64,000 nucleotides of DNA from Duganella zoogloeoides (GTDB lineage Bacteria > Pseudomonadota > Gammaproteobacteria > Burkholderiales > Burkholderiaceae_D): assembly GCF_034479515.1 (NCBI RefSeq), contig NZ_CP140152.1:4216001-4280000 (forward strand), written 5' to 3'. The translations under genes and the position numbers were made by a program. A model generated the notes under the pieces. That model had not been told where the DNA came from. It worked only from the letters and a program-made list of their open reading frames with translations, and did not search any database. Below are positions 1-7,099 of the stretch, piece after piece (positions within the stretch are counted from its first letter, which is position 1; the number at the start of each line of letters is the position of its first letter).

Positions 1-39
1 CCGGAAGATACACCGGCCGGCACCGAGCACTTCCATTAA
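1..39 (+). CDS. C-terminal end of a gene entering from the left edge (partial)
   Basis: Frame 1 from the first base is open for 12 codons (PEDTPAGTEHFH) and ends in TAA. The codons look typical of this GC-rich genome. Too little remains to name a family, and the frame could be open by chance. Confidence 0.3.
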   Translation, partial: PEDTPAGTEHFH

Positions 40-73
40 AGTCCAGCCTGGAATCTGGCCGTTATACTTCGAT

Positions 74-184
74 CCGTCATTCCCGCGCAAGCGGGAATCC
101 ATAGACCGGTTGCGCCGCGCCAGCTTAACGCAGAGCCGGACGACTCACCTGACGCATGGATTCCCGCGTCCGCGCGAATGACGG
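74..184. repeat. Inverted pair of palindromic repeat units
   Basis: Two copies of a roughly 30-bp element face each other in the intergenic space. The left copy (74-104) contains GTCATTCCCGCGCAAGCGGG followed by AATCCAT. The right copy (156-184) begins ATGGATTCCCGCG and ends GAATGACGG. Each unit is itself partly self-complementary. A related single unit lies at 25819-25850, so this looks like a dispersed REP/MITE-like family. The rest of 40-220 holds no gene that I can see. Confidence 0.6.
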
Positions 185-220
185 AGCTAGCGCTGGCAGC
201 AAATATCCAGCGGCTTTGAC

Positions 221-685
221 TTACCAGCCTGAAAACGGCTGCTTGATCAAATTCGAGTTGTAGTACCGCGCATCGTCGGTCACCTCGTCCGCAACCCACT
301 CGGGTTGGTCGAACGCCTCATCCTCGGCACCGAGCTCGATCTCGGCCACCACCAGCCCCGCATTCGCACCGAGAAATTCATCGACCTCCCACACGTGGGC
401 GCCATTGGTGATCTTGCGCCGGTACTTTTCGATCAGCGGCTGCTCGCACAAGCCGTCGAGCAGCTCTGCCGCGTCCTGCATGGGTATCGGATACTCCCAC
501 TCGCCGCGCGTGGCACCCACGCTCTTGCCCTTGATGGTGATCACCGCGCGGTCGCCTTCGATGCGCACGCGCACCGTGCGCTCCTTCTGCGACGACAGGT
601 AACCCTGGCGGAAGAACACCGGTTCGCCCAGCGTCTTCCAGGCGTCGCCCTGCACCAGGAACTTGCGCTCGATTTCGACGCCCAT
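221..685 (-). CDS. CYTH domain protein (class IV adenylate cyclase / inorganic triphosphatase-like)
   Basis: A 154-aa protein that begins MGVEIERKFLV, the EIERKFLV signature opening the CYTH triphosphate tunnel. Later acidic and basic motifs fit the family: VRVRIEG, AVITIKG, YPIPMQDA, VWEVDEF and EIELGAEDE. CYTH proteins bind triphosphates with divalent metal; bacterial members of this size are usually inorganic tripolyphosphatases. It starts 2 nt after the stop of the M14 peptidase, so the two genes are probably co-transcribed. The exact substrate cannot be read from sequence. The domain call is secure; the enzymatic call is inference. Confidence 0.85.
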   Translation of the reverse strand: MGVEIERKFLVQGDAWKTLGEPVFFRQGYLSSQKERTVRVRIEGDRAVITIKGKSVGATRGEWEYPIPMQDAAELLDGLCEQPLIEKYRRKITNGAHVWEVDEFLGANAGLVVAEIELGAEDEAFDQPEWVADEVTDDARYYNSNLIKQPFSGW

Positions 686-687
686 GA

Positions 688-1815
688 TCAGTAGTCGTCC
701 AGCGACAGCAGGATCGGTTGCAGGATGGCCGCGCCCAGCGCAGCGGAGCGGGCGCCATTCCAGCCCACGCGCACGTCGGGCAGATCGGCGTTGTCCTTGA
801 ACGGCATCTCGAGCGTCAATGCCAGGCAGCCGAAGTGGTGGCCCACGTACTTGGAGGCCAGCGTGAGCATGTCTTCCTTGTACTTGCTGGCCGCGTAGCC
901 GACCTTGTCCTGGAAGTCCGGGCTGGCGTTTTTATAACGGTCGATAAACGCTTGCTGCTTGGCGCGGCGTTCGTCGCTGAAGTTTTCCAGCATCTCGTTA
1001 CCGGCCACGAAGTTGTACGGCAGCGCCTCGTCGCCGTGGATGTCGAAAAACATGTCGATGCCCGTCTCGTGCATCTTCTGCTTTACGCACAGCACTTCCG
1101 GACTGCGCTCCAAGGTTGGCGTCATCCACTCGCGGTTGAGGTTGGCGCCGGCCGCATTGGTACGCAGGTTGCCGCGCACCGAGCCGTCCGGATTCATGTT
1201 CGGCACGATATAGAACACGCAGCTTTGCAGCAGCTTGCGCGCGATCGGGTTGGCGTCGTCGAGCAGCGAATCGATCAGGCCTTCGACAAACCATTCGGCC
1301 ATCGATTCGCCCGGGTGCTGGCGCGCGATGAACCAGATTTTTTTCGGCGCATCGGGCTGGCCGATCACCACCAGGTTCATGTCGCGGCCATCGACCGTGC
1401 TGCCCAGGTCTTGTACCCTGGCCAGCGGGTGCTCGCCCACTTCGCCCAGCAGGCGCAGGTGGCGCTCGAACGAGTATGGCTCGAAGTAGGCGTAGTAGAT
1501 GCTGTCGGTATCGGGCGTGTGCTTGATGGTCATGACAGCGCCGTCGAACGTGGTGGGCACGCGGAACCAGGTTTCGCCATCGTAACTGGCCACGGCGTTG
1601 TAGTTCTCGTAGCCCTTGGCATAGGTGGCTTCGCCGGCATTCAGGAAGCGCATGCGCACCGCCTGCCCCGCCGCGCCTTGCAGGCGGAAGTGGAACCATT
1701 GATGGATGTCCGCGTGCGAGTCCTTGCGCAGCTTGAGGTCGATGGCGTCGGCGGCTTCCGCGCGCACGACGTCAATGGCGCCGGAGTCGAAATTCTGGCT
1801 GATTTTGATGGTCAT
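688..1815 (-). CDS. M14-family (cytosolic carboxypeptidase-like) zinc peptidase
   Basis: A 375-aa protein with an N-terminal beta-rich domain (about residues 1-125, ending YFEPYSFERH) and a C-terminal M14 carboxypeptidase domain. Zinc ligands are visible as HPGE in ARQHPGESMAEWF (His167, Glu170) and a later His in FFDIHGDEALPYNF. The catalytic Glu is probably in LTLEMPFKDN. The layout matches bacterial relatives of eukaryotic cytosolic carboxypeptidases. No signal peptide is seen, so it is probably cytoplasmic. It lies 29 nt downstream of the CoA-transferase gene and 2 nt before the CYTH gene, suggesting one leftward operon. Confidence 0.85.
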   Translation of the reverse strand: MTIKISQNFDSGAIDVVRAEAADAIDLKLRKDSHADIHQWFHFRLQGAAGQAVRMRFLNAGEATYAKGYENYNAVASYDGETWFRVPTTFDGAVMTIKHTPDTDSIYYAYFEPYSFERHLRLLGEVGEHPLARVQDLGSTVDGRDMNLVVIGQPDAPKKIWFIARQHPGESMAEWFVEGLIDSLLDDANPIARKLLQSCVFYIVPNMNPDGSVRGNLRTNAAGANLNREWMTPTLERSPEVLCVKQKMHETGIDMFFDIHGDEALPYNFVAGNEMLENFSDERRAKQQAFIDRYKNASPDFQDKVGYAASKYKEDMLTLASKYVGHHFGCLALTLEMPFKDNADLPDVRVGWNGARSAALGAAILQPILLSLDDY

Positions 1816-1844
1816 GTCGATCCAATAGATGATTATCGATCGCG

Positions 1845-3338
1845 CTATTTTACCAGCATGGTCCCTTCGCGTTTATAGCGGGCATGCCATGCCAGCGCCT
1901 GTTCCAGCACGTGCGGCGTCTGGCCGCCGCCGGCCAGCGCCTGCTCAACATACGCGCGCAATTGCGGGCGATAGTCGGGGTGGGCGCACTGCTCGATGAT
2001 CAGCGGCGCGCGCTCGCGCGGGGCCAGGCCACGCAGGTCGGCCAGGCCCCATTCGGTCACCAGCACGTCGACATCGTGCTCGGTGTGGTCCACGTGCGCG
2101 GCAAACGGCACCACGCTCGAAATGGCGCCGTCCTTGGCCACCGACTTGCTGACGAAAATCGACAGCTGGCCATTGCGGGCGAAGTCGCCCGAGCCGCCGA
2201 TCCCGTTCATCATGTGCGTGCCGCCCACGTGGGTGGAGTTGACATTGCCGTAGATGTCGAATTCCAGCGCCGTGTTGAGCGCGATGATGCCAAGCCGGCG
2301 CACGATTTCCGGGTGATTGCTGATCTCCTGCGGGCGCAGCACGATGCGGTCGCGGTACTGCTCGAGATTGGCGATGAAGCGCTCGTGGGTGGCGGCACTC
2401 AAGGTAATCGAGGACGCCGACGCCACGGCCAGGTGGCCCGAGTCGAGCAGCGCGATGGCGCTGTCCTGCAGCACCTCCGAGTACATGGTCATGTCGCGGA
2501 ACGACGATGCAGATAAACCATGCAGCACGGCGTTGGCAATGGTGCCGATACCGGCCTGCAGCGGCAGCAGCTGCGGCCCCATGCGCCCGGCCGCCACCTC
2601 GCCTTCCAGGAACGCCACCACGTGGCGCGCGATGGCGTCGGTCTCGGTATCGGGCGGCAGCGCGTTGGACGGGCTGTCGGCGCTGTCGGTGATGACGATG
2701 GCGGCGATGCGCGCCGGGTCGATGGCGATCGCGGTGGCGCCGATGCGCTGCAGCGGCGACGTCAACGGAATCGGTTCGCGTTCGGGCCGCGCGTGCGGCA
2801 CGTAGATGTCATGAAAGCCTTCCAGCGCCAGCGGCGCGGCCAGGTTGATCTCGATGATCACCTGCGCCGCCTGCTGGGCGAAGCTGGCCGTATTCCCGAC
2901 CGACATGGTGGGGATGATGCTGCCGTCTTCGGTGATGGCCACCGCTTCGATCACCGCGATATCGACGGCTTTCAGGTCGCCCGAACGCAGCTGCTCGGCG
3001 GTCTCGGACAGGTGCTGGTCGATGAACATCACCTCGCCCGTGTTGATCTTGCGCCGCAGCGCGGCGTCGGCCTGGAACGGCATGCGCCGTGCGACCACGC
3101 CGGCATTGGCCATCAGGCCGTCGCTGTCGTTGCCCAGCGAGGCGCCGGTGAGCAGGGTCAGGTGCAAGGGCGCCTGGCGCGCGCGTTCCACCAGCGCCAG
3201 CGGCAGCGCTTTGGCGTCGCCGGCGCGGGTAAAACCGCTCATGCCGACGGTCATGCCGTCGCTGAACAGCGCGGCGGCGCGGTCGGCGGTCATTACCTTG
3301 TCCATCAGCGTTGCAAGGCGAATGCGGTCTTCATACAT
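1845..3338 (-). CDS. Acetyl-CoA hydrolase/transferase family protein (succinate or propionate CoA-transferase type)
   Basis: A 497-aa protein of the acetyl-CoA hydrolase/transferase family, close to the usual length of about 500. Recognisable parts are the N-terminal FSDGMTVGMSGFT loop, the QAGIGTIANAV glycine motif, and MYSEVLQDS, where the catalytic glutamate of this family is expected. The C-terminal VSVVPFAAHVDHTEHDVDVLVTEWGLADLRGL-type region is also present (VTEWGLADLRG is visible). It moves CoA between short acyl groups such as acetate, succinate or propionate; the preferred pair cannot be told. It is divergent from a LysR gene that may control it. Confidence 0.88.
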   Translation of the reverse strand: MYEDRIRLATLMDKVMTADRAAALFSDGMTVGMSGFTRAGDAKALPLALVERARQAPLHLTLLTGASLGNDSDGLMANAGVVARRMPFQADAALRRKINTGEVMFIDQHLSETAEQLRSGDLKAVDIAVIEAVAITEDGSIIPTMSVGNTASFAQQAAQVIIEINLAAPLALEGFHDIYVPHARPEREPIPLTSPLQRIGATAIAIDPARIAAIVITDSADSPSNALPPDTETDAIARHVVAFLEGEVAAGRMGPQLLPLQAGIGTIANAVLHGLSASSFRDMTMYSEVLQDSAIALLDSGHLAVASASSITLSAATHERFIANLEQYRDRIVLRPQEISNHPEIVRRLGIIALNTALEFDIYGNVNSTHVGGTHMMNGIGGSGDFARNGQLSIFVSKSVAKDGAISSVVPFAAHVDHTEHDVDVLVTEWGLADLRGLAPRERAPLIIEQCAHPDYRPQLRAYVEQALAGGGQTPHVLEQALAWHARYKREGTMLVK

Positions 3339-3387
3339 GGTGTGCTCCTCGATCTTCTTATAGAGTTTCAGTATAGAATTGCCGAGT

Positions 3388-3430
3388 CAGTCGCTTTATG
3401 ACTTAAATTCCTGCTACCCAGTCGCTTTAT
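3388..3430. promoter_or_regulatory. 12-bp direct repeat in the divergent LysR / CoA-transferase promoter region
   Basis: CAGTCGCTTTAT occurs exactly twice, at 3388-3399 and 3419-3430, 31 bp apart (about three helical turns). It sits just before the lysR start at 3433 and upstream of the CoA-transferase gene. The position fits a regulator site, but the repeat is direct, not the inverted T-N11-A type usual for LysR proteins. It is therefore only a candidate. Confidence 0.4.
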
Positions 3431-3432
3431 TC

Positions 3433-4323
3433 ATGGACCTTCGCTCGCTGCGCTATTTTGTCGAAACCGTGCGCCTCAACAGTTTTACCCAGGCGGCGGA
3501 GTCGCTGCACGTCACCCAGTCCACCATCAGCAAGATGGTGCGCCAGCTGGAACAGGAAACGGGCGCGCAGCTGTTGATACGCGACGGCCGCAAACTGGCG
3601 CTGACCGATATCGGCCGCGTGGTGTACGCGCGCGGCGAAGACATGCTGGCCTCGATGCGGCGCCTGGCGCAGGAAGTGCACGACACGCAAACCGTGGAGC
3701 TTGGCCAGCTCACGGTCGGCATCCCGCCCATGATCAACCTGCTGTTTACGCCCGTGCTGAAGGCGTTCCGCGAACGCCATCCGCAAATCACCCTCACGCT
3801 GCTGGAAGACACGGGGCAAGCCATCGAACGCAAGGTCGCCAACGGCGAACTGGAAATCGGCTTGACCGTGCTGCCGGCCGACCCGGCCTTGGCACTGCAA
3901 ACGGCCGCCATCGCCAGCTACCCGCTGTGGGCGCTGGCCGCGCAAGGCACGTTTCGCAAGAGCCGCGCCACGTTGCCGTTCAAGGCGCTGGACCGATTGC
4001 CGCTGGTGCTGCTCACCGACGACTTCGCGCTCACGCGCAGGCTGCGCGCGGCGTTCGGCGCAGCCGGGTTCGAGCCGCAGGTAGCGGCGCAAAGCGGGCA
4101 ATGGGACTGGCTGGTGGCGATGGCGTCGGCCGGTATGGGCGTGGCGCTGCTGCCGGAACCGTTCATAGATCGGCTGGCGCTTGGCCCGCTGGATGCGGTG
4201 CGGCTGGTGGAACCGGCGCTGCCATGGCAGCCAGCCCACGTGTGGCAGGGCGGCTACCTGTCGCACGCGGCGCGCGCGTGGCTCGACGTGTGCGAGGAAG
4301 TGCTGGGGGCCGCTACGGGTTAA
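3433..4323 (+). CDS. LysR-family transcriptional regulator
   Basis: A 296-aa LysR regulator that starts MDLRSLRYFVETVRLNSF. The winged helix-turn-helix covers residues 1-60 (SFTQAAESLHVTQSTISKMVRQLE). An effector-binding domain follows (QLTVGIPPMINLLFTPVL). The ATG at 3433 is preferred over the in-frame codon at 3379 because it begins exactly at the conserved LysR N-terminus. The gene is divergent from the CoA-transferase gene, the usual arrangement for a LysR regulator and its target. Its stop overlaps the stop of the convergent patatin gene through a shared TTAA. Confidence 0.9.
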   Translation: MDLRSLRYFVETVRLNSFTQAAESLHVTQSTISKMVRQLEQETGAQLLIRDGRKLALTDIGRVVYARGEDMLASMRRLAQEVHDTQTVELGQLTVGIPPMINLLFTPVLKAFRERHPQITLTLLEDTGQAIERKVANGELEIGLTVLPADPALALQTAAIASYPLWALAAQGTFRKSRATLPFKALDRLPLVLLTDDFALTRRLRAAFGAAGFEPQVAAQSGQWDWLVAMASAGMGVALLPEPFIDRLALGPLDAVRLVEPALPWQPAHVWQGGYLSHAARAWLDVCEEVLGAATG

Positions 4324-5447
4324 GCCGGTGACAGTGGTGGCAGCGTGTGCAGCGCCACGCCTTCGATCAGATCCACCTTCGATTCCCACGGCCGCAGGGC
4401 GATCATGCGCTGCGCCTCTTCATACCCGGCCTGCCAGCGCGCGTTGATGCCGCTCGAGGAAAAATCGATATCCTTGGTATGGTCCTCGCCGCCGATGCGC
4501 GGCGCCACCAGCGACAGCACGTGCATGGTGGTGCCACAGCCCCAGCACGACAGGTCGCGCACTTCGGGCAGTTCGGCCACGTCGGGCGGCAGGTGCAGGC
4601 TCAGTTCGCGGATCACGTGACGCAGCCGGTGCAGCTTGCGCTGCTGTTCGATATTGCTGGAGCGGCTCGCGTACTGGATCTCCTTCTGCTTGTCGAGCAC
4701 GTCGAGGATGCTTTGCGGCTCGGTACCGTCCGGGTTCCACACCTGCACCGAGAAGATCACCGAACTGCGGCGCGGCTCGTCGTCGAGCACCGCTTCGATC
4801 GGCGTGTTGGAATAGATGCCGCCATCCCAGTACGGCTCACCGTCGATGCGCACGGCGGGAAAGGCCGGCGGCAGCGCGCCCGACGCCATCACGTGGTCGG
4901 CGGTGAGTACGTCGCGACTGCTGTCGAAGTAGCGCATGGCGCCGGTGCGGGCGTTGACCGCGCCGACCGTGAAGCGCGGCTGCTGATGATTGAGGTAGTC
5001 GTAGTCGATCAGTTGCTCCAGCGTGGCGCGCAGCGGCGCGGTCTGGTAGAACGACGCGTGCTCCACGCCCACCTTGGCATCGGGATTCCACCAGGCCGAC
5101 AGGTTGGGCTCGAAAAAGGCGGGAATGCCCTGCCCCACCGTGAGCGCATTGGCCACGCTGCGCGGCAAGGACGTCACCCCGAGCGCATTGCGCTCCATGC
5201 GTTGCCAGAACTGGCGCAGGCGCTCGAGGCGCTGCTCCGGTGGATTGCCGGCGATGATGGCGCCGTTGATGGCGCCGATCGACGTGCCGATCACCCAGTC
5301 GGGTTCCAGCCCCGCCTCGTGCATGGCCTGATAGACGCCCAGCTGGTAAGCGCCCAGAGCGCCGCCGCCCTGCAGGACCAGGACGACCTGGCCAAGCTGG
5401 GCAGAGTTTGAAACGGATGCGGGGGTGCGGTTCAAACGGTACTCCAC
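4320..5447 (-). CDS. Patatin-like phospholipase with DUF3734-type C-terminus
   Basis: A 375-aa patatin-fold acyl hydrolase. The oxyanion loop is LQGGGALGAYQLGVY, the nucleophile elbow is GTSIG, and the catalytic dyad aspartate lies in YWDGGIYSN. The extra C-terminal region (RSSNIEQQRKLHRLRHVI onward) fits the DUF3734-containing bacterial subgroup. No signal peptide is seen. The start is GTG at 5447; no in-frame ATG lies upstream of the patatin core. That GTG is inside a perfect hairpin (5442-5465). The gene follows katA after 30 nt on the same strand. Substrate unknown, probably a phospholipid or other acyl ester. Confidence 0.88.
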   Translation of the reverse strand: MEYRLNRTPASVSNSAQLGQVVLVLQGGGALGAYQLGVYQAMHEAGLEPDWVIGTSIGAINGAIIAGNPPEQRLERLRQFWQRMERNALGVTSLPRSVANALTVGQGIPAFFEPNLSAWWNPDAKVGVEHASFYQTAPLRATLEQLIDYDYLNHQQPRFTVGAVNARTGAMRYFDSSRDVLTADHVMASGALPPAFPAVRIDGEPYWDGGIYSNTPIEAVLDDEPRRSSVIFSVQVWNPDGTEPQSILDVLDKQKEIQYASRSSNIEQQRKLHRLRHVIRELSLHLPPDVAELPEVRDLSCWGCGTTMHVLSLVAPRIGGEDHTKDIDFSSSGINARWQAGYEEAQRMIALRPWESKVDLIEGVALHTLPPLSPA

Positions 5448-5465
5448 GTTGGTGGCAACGTGGAG
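5442..5465 (-). promoter_or_regulatory. Perfect hairpin spanning the patatin start codon
   Basis: CTCCACGTTG (5442-5451), a GTGG spacer and CAACGTGGAG (5456-5465) form a 10-bp perfect inverted repeat between katA and the patatin gene. In leftward RNA the hairpin contains the GTG start. It has no U-run, so it is a poor intrinsic terminator. It could mask the start or protect the end of the katA message. Confidence 0.5.
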
Positions 5466-5477
5466 ATTGTAGTGCAG

Positions 5478-6941
5478 TTAAGCGACTTCCACACCACGCG
5501 CCTTGAGCGCAGCGCGCACGCCGGCGCCGTAAGCCGGATCGGCCTGATCGAAGTGGGTCAATTGACGGGCGATGATCTCGGCGCTCACCTGCGACAACGG
5601 ACCGGCGATATTGTCGAACAGGTTCTGCTGCTCTTGCGCCGGCAGCAGGCGGAACAGGTTGCCCGCTTGCGTGTAATCGTCTTCCTTGCCGCGACCGTCG
5701 TAGCGCCCTGCCGCGCCGTGCAGCGCCAGCCCCGGTTCGCCGTGACCCATGCCTTGCGGGTTGCTGCCGTTGCTATCGACCGGCTGGTAGTTCTGCGCCC
5801 CGCCGCCGTTGGCGATCGCCATGGCGCCGTCGCGCTGCTGGTTGTGGAACGGGCAGCGTGGCGCGTTCACCGGCAGGTGCTGGTGATTCACACCCACGCG
5901 GTACAGCTGGGCGTCGTGGTAGGCGAACAGGCGCGCTTGCAGCATCTTGTCCGGCGAGTAGCCCAGGCCCGGCACCACGTTCGACGGCGACAATGCAGCC
6001 TGCTCCACCTCCGCGTGGTAGTTCACAGGATTGCGATTGAGTTCGAACACGCCGACCGGGATCAACGGGAAGTCCGCATGCGGCCACACCTTGGTCAGGT
6101 CGAACGGGTTCCAGCCGGTGCGCTGCTCCCATGCCGCCAGTTCCGCCTCGGTGGCCACTTGCAGGCGCACGTCCCAGCGCGGGAAGTCGCCGGCCGCAAT
6201 CGCGCCGAACAGGTCGCGCTGGGCGTAGTCCGGATCTTCACCGGCGATGCGGGTGGCCACGGCAGCTGGCAAATTCTTGATGCCCTGCTGCGTCTTCAGG
6301 TGCCACTTGCAGTACACGCGCTCGCCCGCCTCGTTGATCAGGCTGAAGGTGTGGCTGCCGAAGCCGTCCATGTGGCGATAGCCGTCCGGCGTGCCACGGT
6401 CCGAGAACAGCATCGTCACCTGGTGCAGGCTCTCCGGCGTCTTGCTCCAGAAGTCGAACATCATGGTCGGCGACTTCAGGTTGGTTTGCGGATCGCGCTT
6501 CTGGGTGTGGATAAAATCGGGGAACTTGATGCCGTCCTTGATAAAGAACATCGGCGTGTTGTTACCGACCAGGTCCCAGTTGCCGTCCTCGGTGTAGAAG
6601 CGCATGGCGAAACCGCGCGGATCGCGTTCGGTATCGGCACTGCCTTTTTCGCCGCCCACGGTGGAGAAGCGCACGAAGGTCTCGGTCTGCTTGCCGATGC
6701 TGGCGAACAGCCTGGCCTTGGTAAAACGGGTGATGTCGTGGGTGACGGTGAAGGTGCCGTAGGCGCCCGAACCCTTGGCATGGACCACGCGCTCCGGAAT
6801 GCGCTCGCGGTTGAAATGCTGGAGTTTTTCGAGCAGGTGGAAGTCTTGCAGCAGCAGCGGGCCGCGCGGGCCAGCGGACAGCGAATTCTGGTTGTCGGCG
6901 ACCGGGATGCCGGAGGCGGTGGTGATAGGTGGCTGGCTCAT
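5478..6941 (-). CDS. katA: Monofunctional haem catalase, small-subunit type
   Basis: A 487-aa catalase, the normal size for clade 3 small-subunit enzymes, splitting H2O2 to water and oxygen in the cytoplasm. The distal haem histidine is His54 in ERVVHAKGSGAYGTF. The NADPH-clade core RFSTVGGEKGSADTERDPRG, the distal Asn in DLVGNNTPMFF, and the haem-ligand tyrosine in RLFAYHDAQLYRVG are all visible. A GAGGAG ribosome site precedes the ATG. An OxyR-like site lies about 65-100 bp upstream. A second, unrelated catalase (katG) is at 20.3 kb. Confidence 0.95.
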   Translation of the reverse strand: MSQPPITTASGIPVADNQNSLSAGPRGPLLLQDFHLLEKLQHFNRERIPERVVHAKGSGAYGTFTVTHDITRFTKARLFASIGKQTETFVRFSTVGGEKGSADTERDPRGFAMRFYTEDGNWDLVGNNTPMFFIKDGIKFPDFIHTQKRDPQTNLKSPTMMFDFWSKTPESLHQVTMLFSDRGTPDGYRHMDGFGSHTFSLINEAGERVYCKWHLKTQQGIKNLPAAVATRIAGEDPDYAQRDLFGAIAAGDFPRWDVRLQVATEAELAAWEQRTGWNPFDLTKVWPHADFPLIPVGVFELNRNPVNYHAEVEQAALSPSNVVPGLGYSPDKMLQARLFAYHDAQLYRVGVNHQHLPVNAPRCPFHNQQRDGAMAIANGGGAQNYQPVDSNGSNPQGMGHGEPGLALHGAAGRYDGRGKEDDYTQAGNLFRLLPAQEQQNLFDNIAGPLSQVSAEIIARQLTHFDQADPAYGAGVRAALKARGVEVA

Positions 6942-7004
6942 GCTATGGCTCCTCGTTGTTTAATAGACTGAGGCTATTTTAAACGCTGGATGCGATAAAT
7001 AAAA

Positions 7005-7041
7005 ACTATAAATATCTATGGCTTTCATAGATAACGCCAAT
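7005..7041 (-). promoter_or_regulatory. OxyR-like binding site upstream of katA
   Basis: The OxyR consensus is four ATAG/CTAT elements spaced by 7 bp. Here the two central elements, CTAT (7016-7019) and ATAG (7027-7030), are exact with a 7-bp spacer. On the katA strand the upstream outer element is ATTG (3 of 4), while the downstream outer one is poor. The location, upstream of a katA -10-like TAAAAT near 6977-6983, suits activation by OxyR. Confidence 0.5.
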
Positions 7042-7053
7042 AGCTACCGGCAA

Positions 7054-7080
7054 TAAAAAAACCGGGGACGCACCCCGGTT
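7054..7080 (-). terminator. Intrinsic terminator of the cyanophycin synthetase operon
   Basis: Read leftward, AACCGGGG, a 5-nt loop and CCCCGGTT form an 8-bp stem (7060-7080), followed by a run of seven T residues. It lies 20 nt beyond the stop of the 854-aa synthetase gene and before the katA promoter. Confidence 0.8.
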
Positions 7081-7099
7081 TCATTGCTTACTCTGACGA

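Noticed and set aside
718..1878. Long + strand frame opposite the M14 peptidase
   Set aside because: Shadow of the peptidase gene; lacks motifs and a ribosome site.
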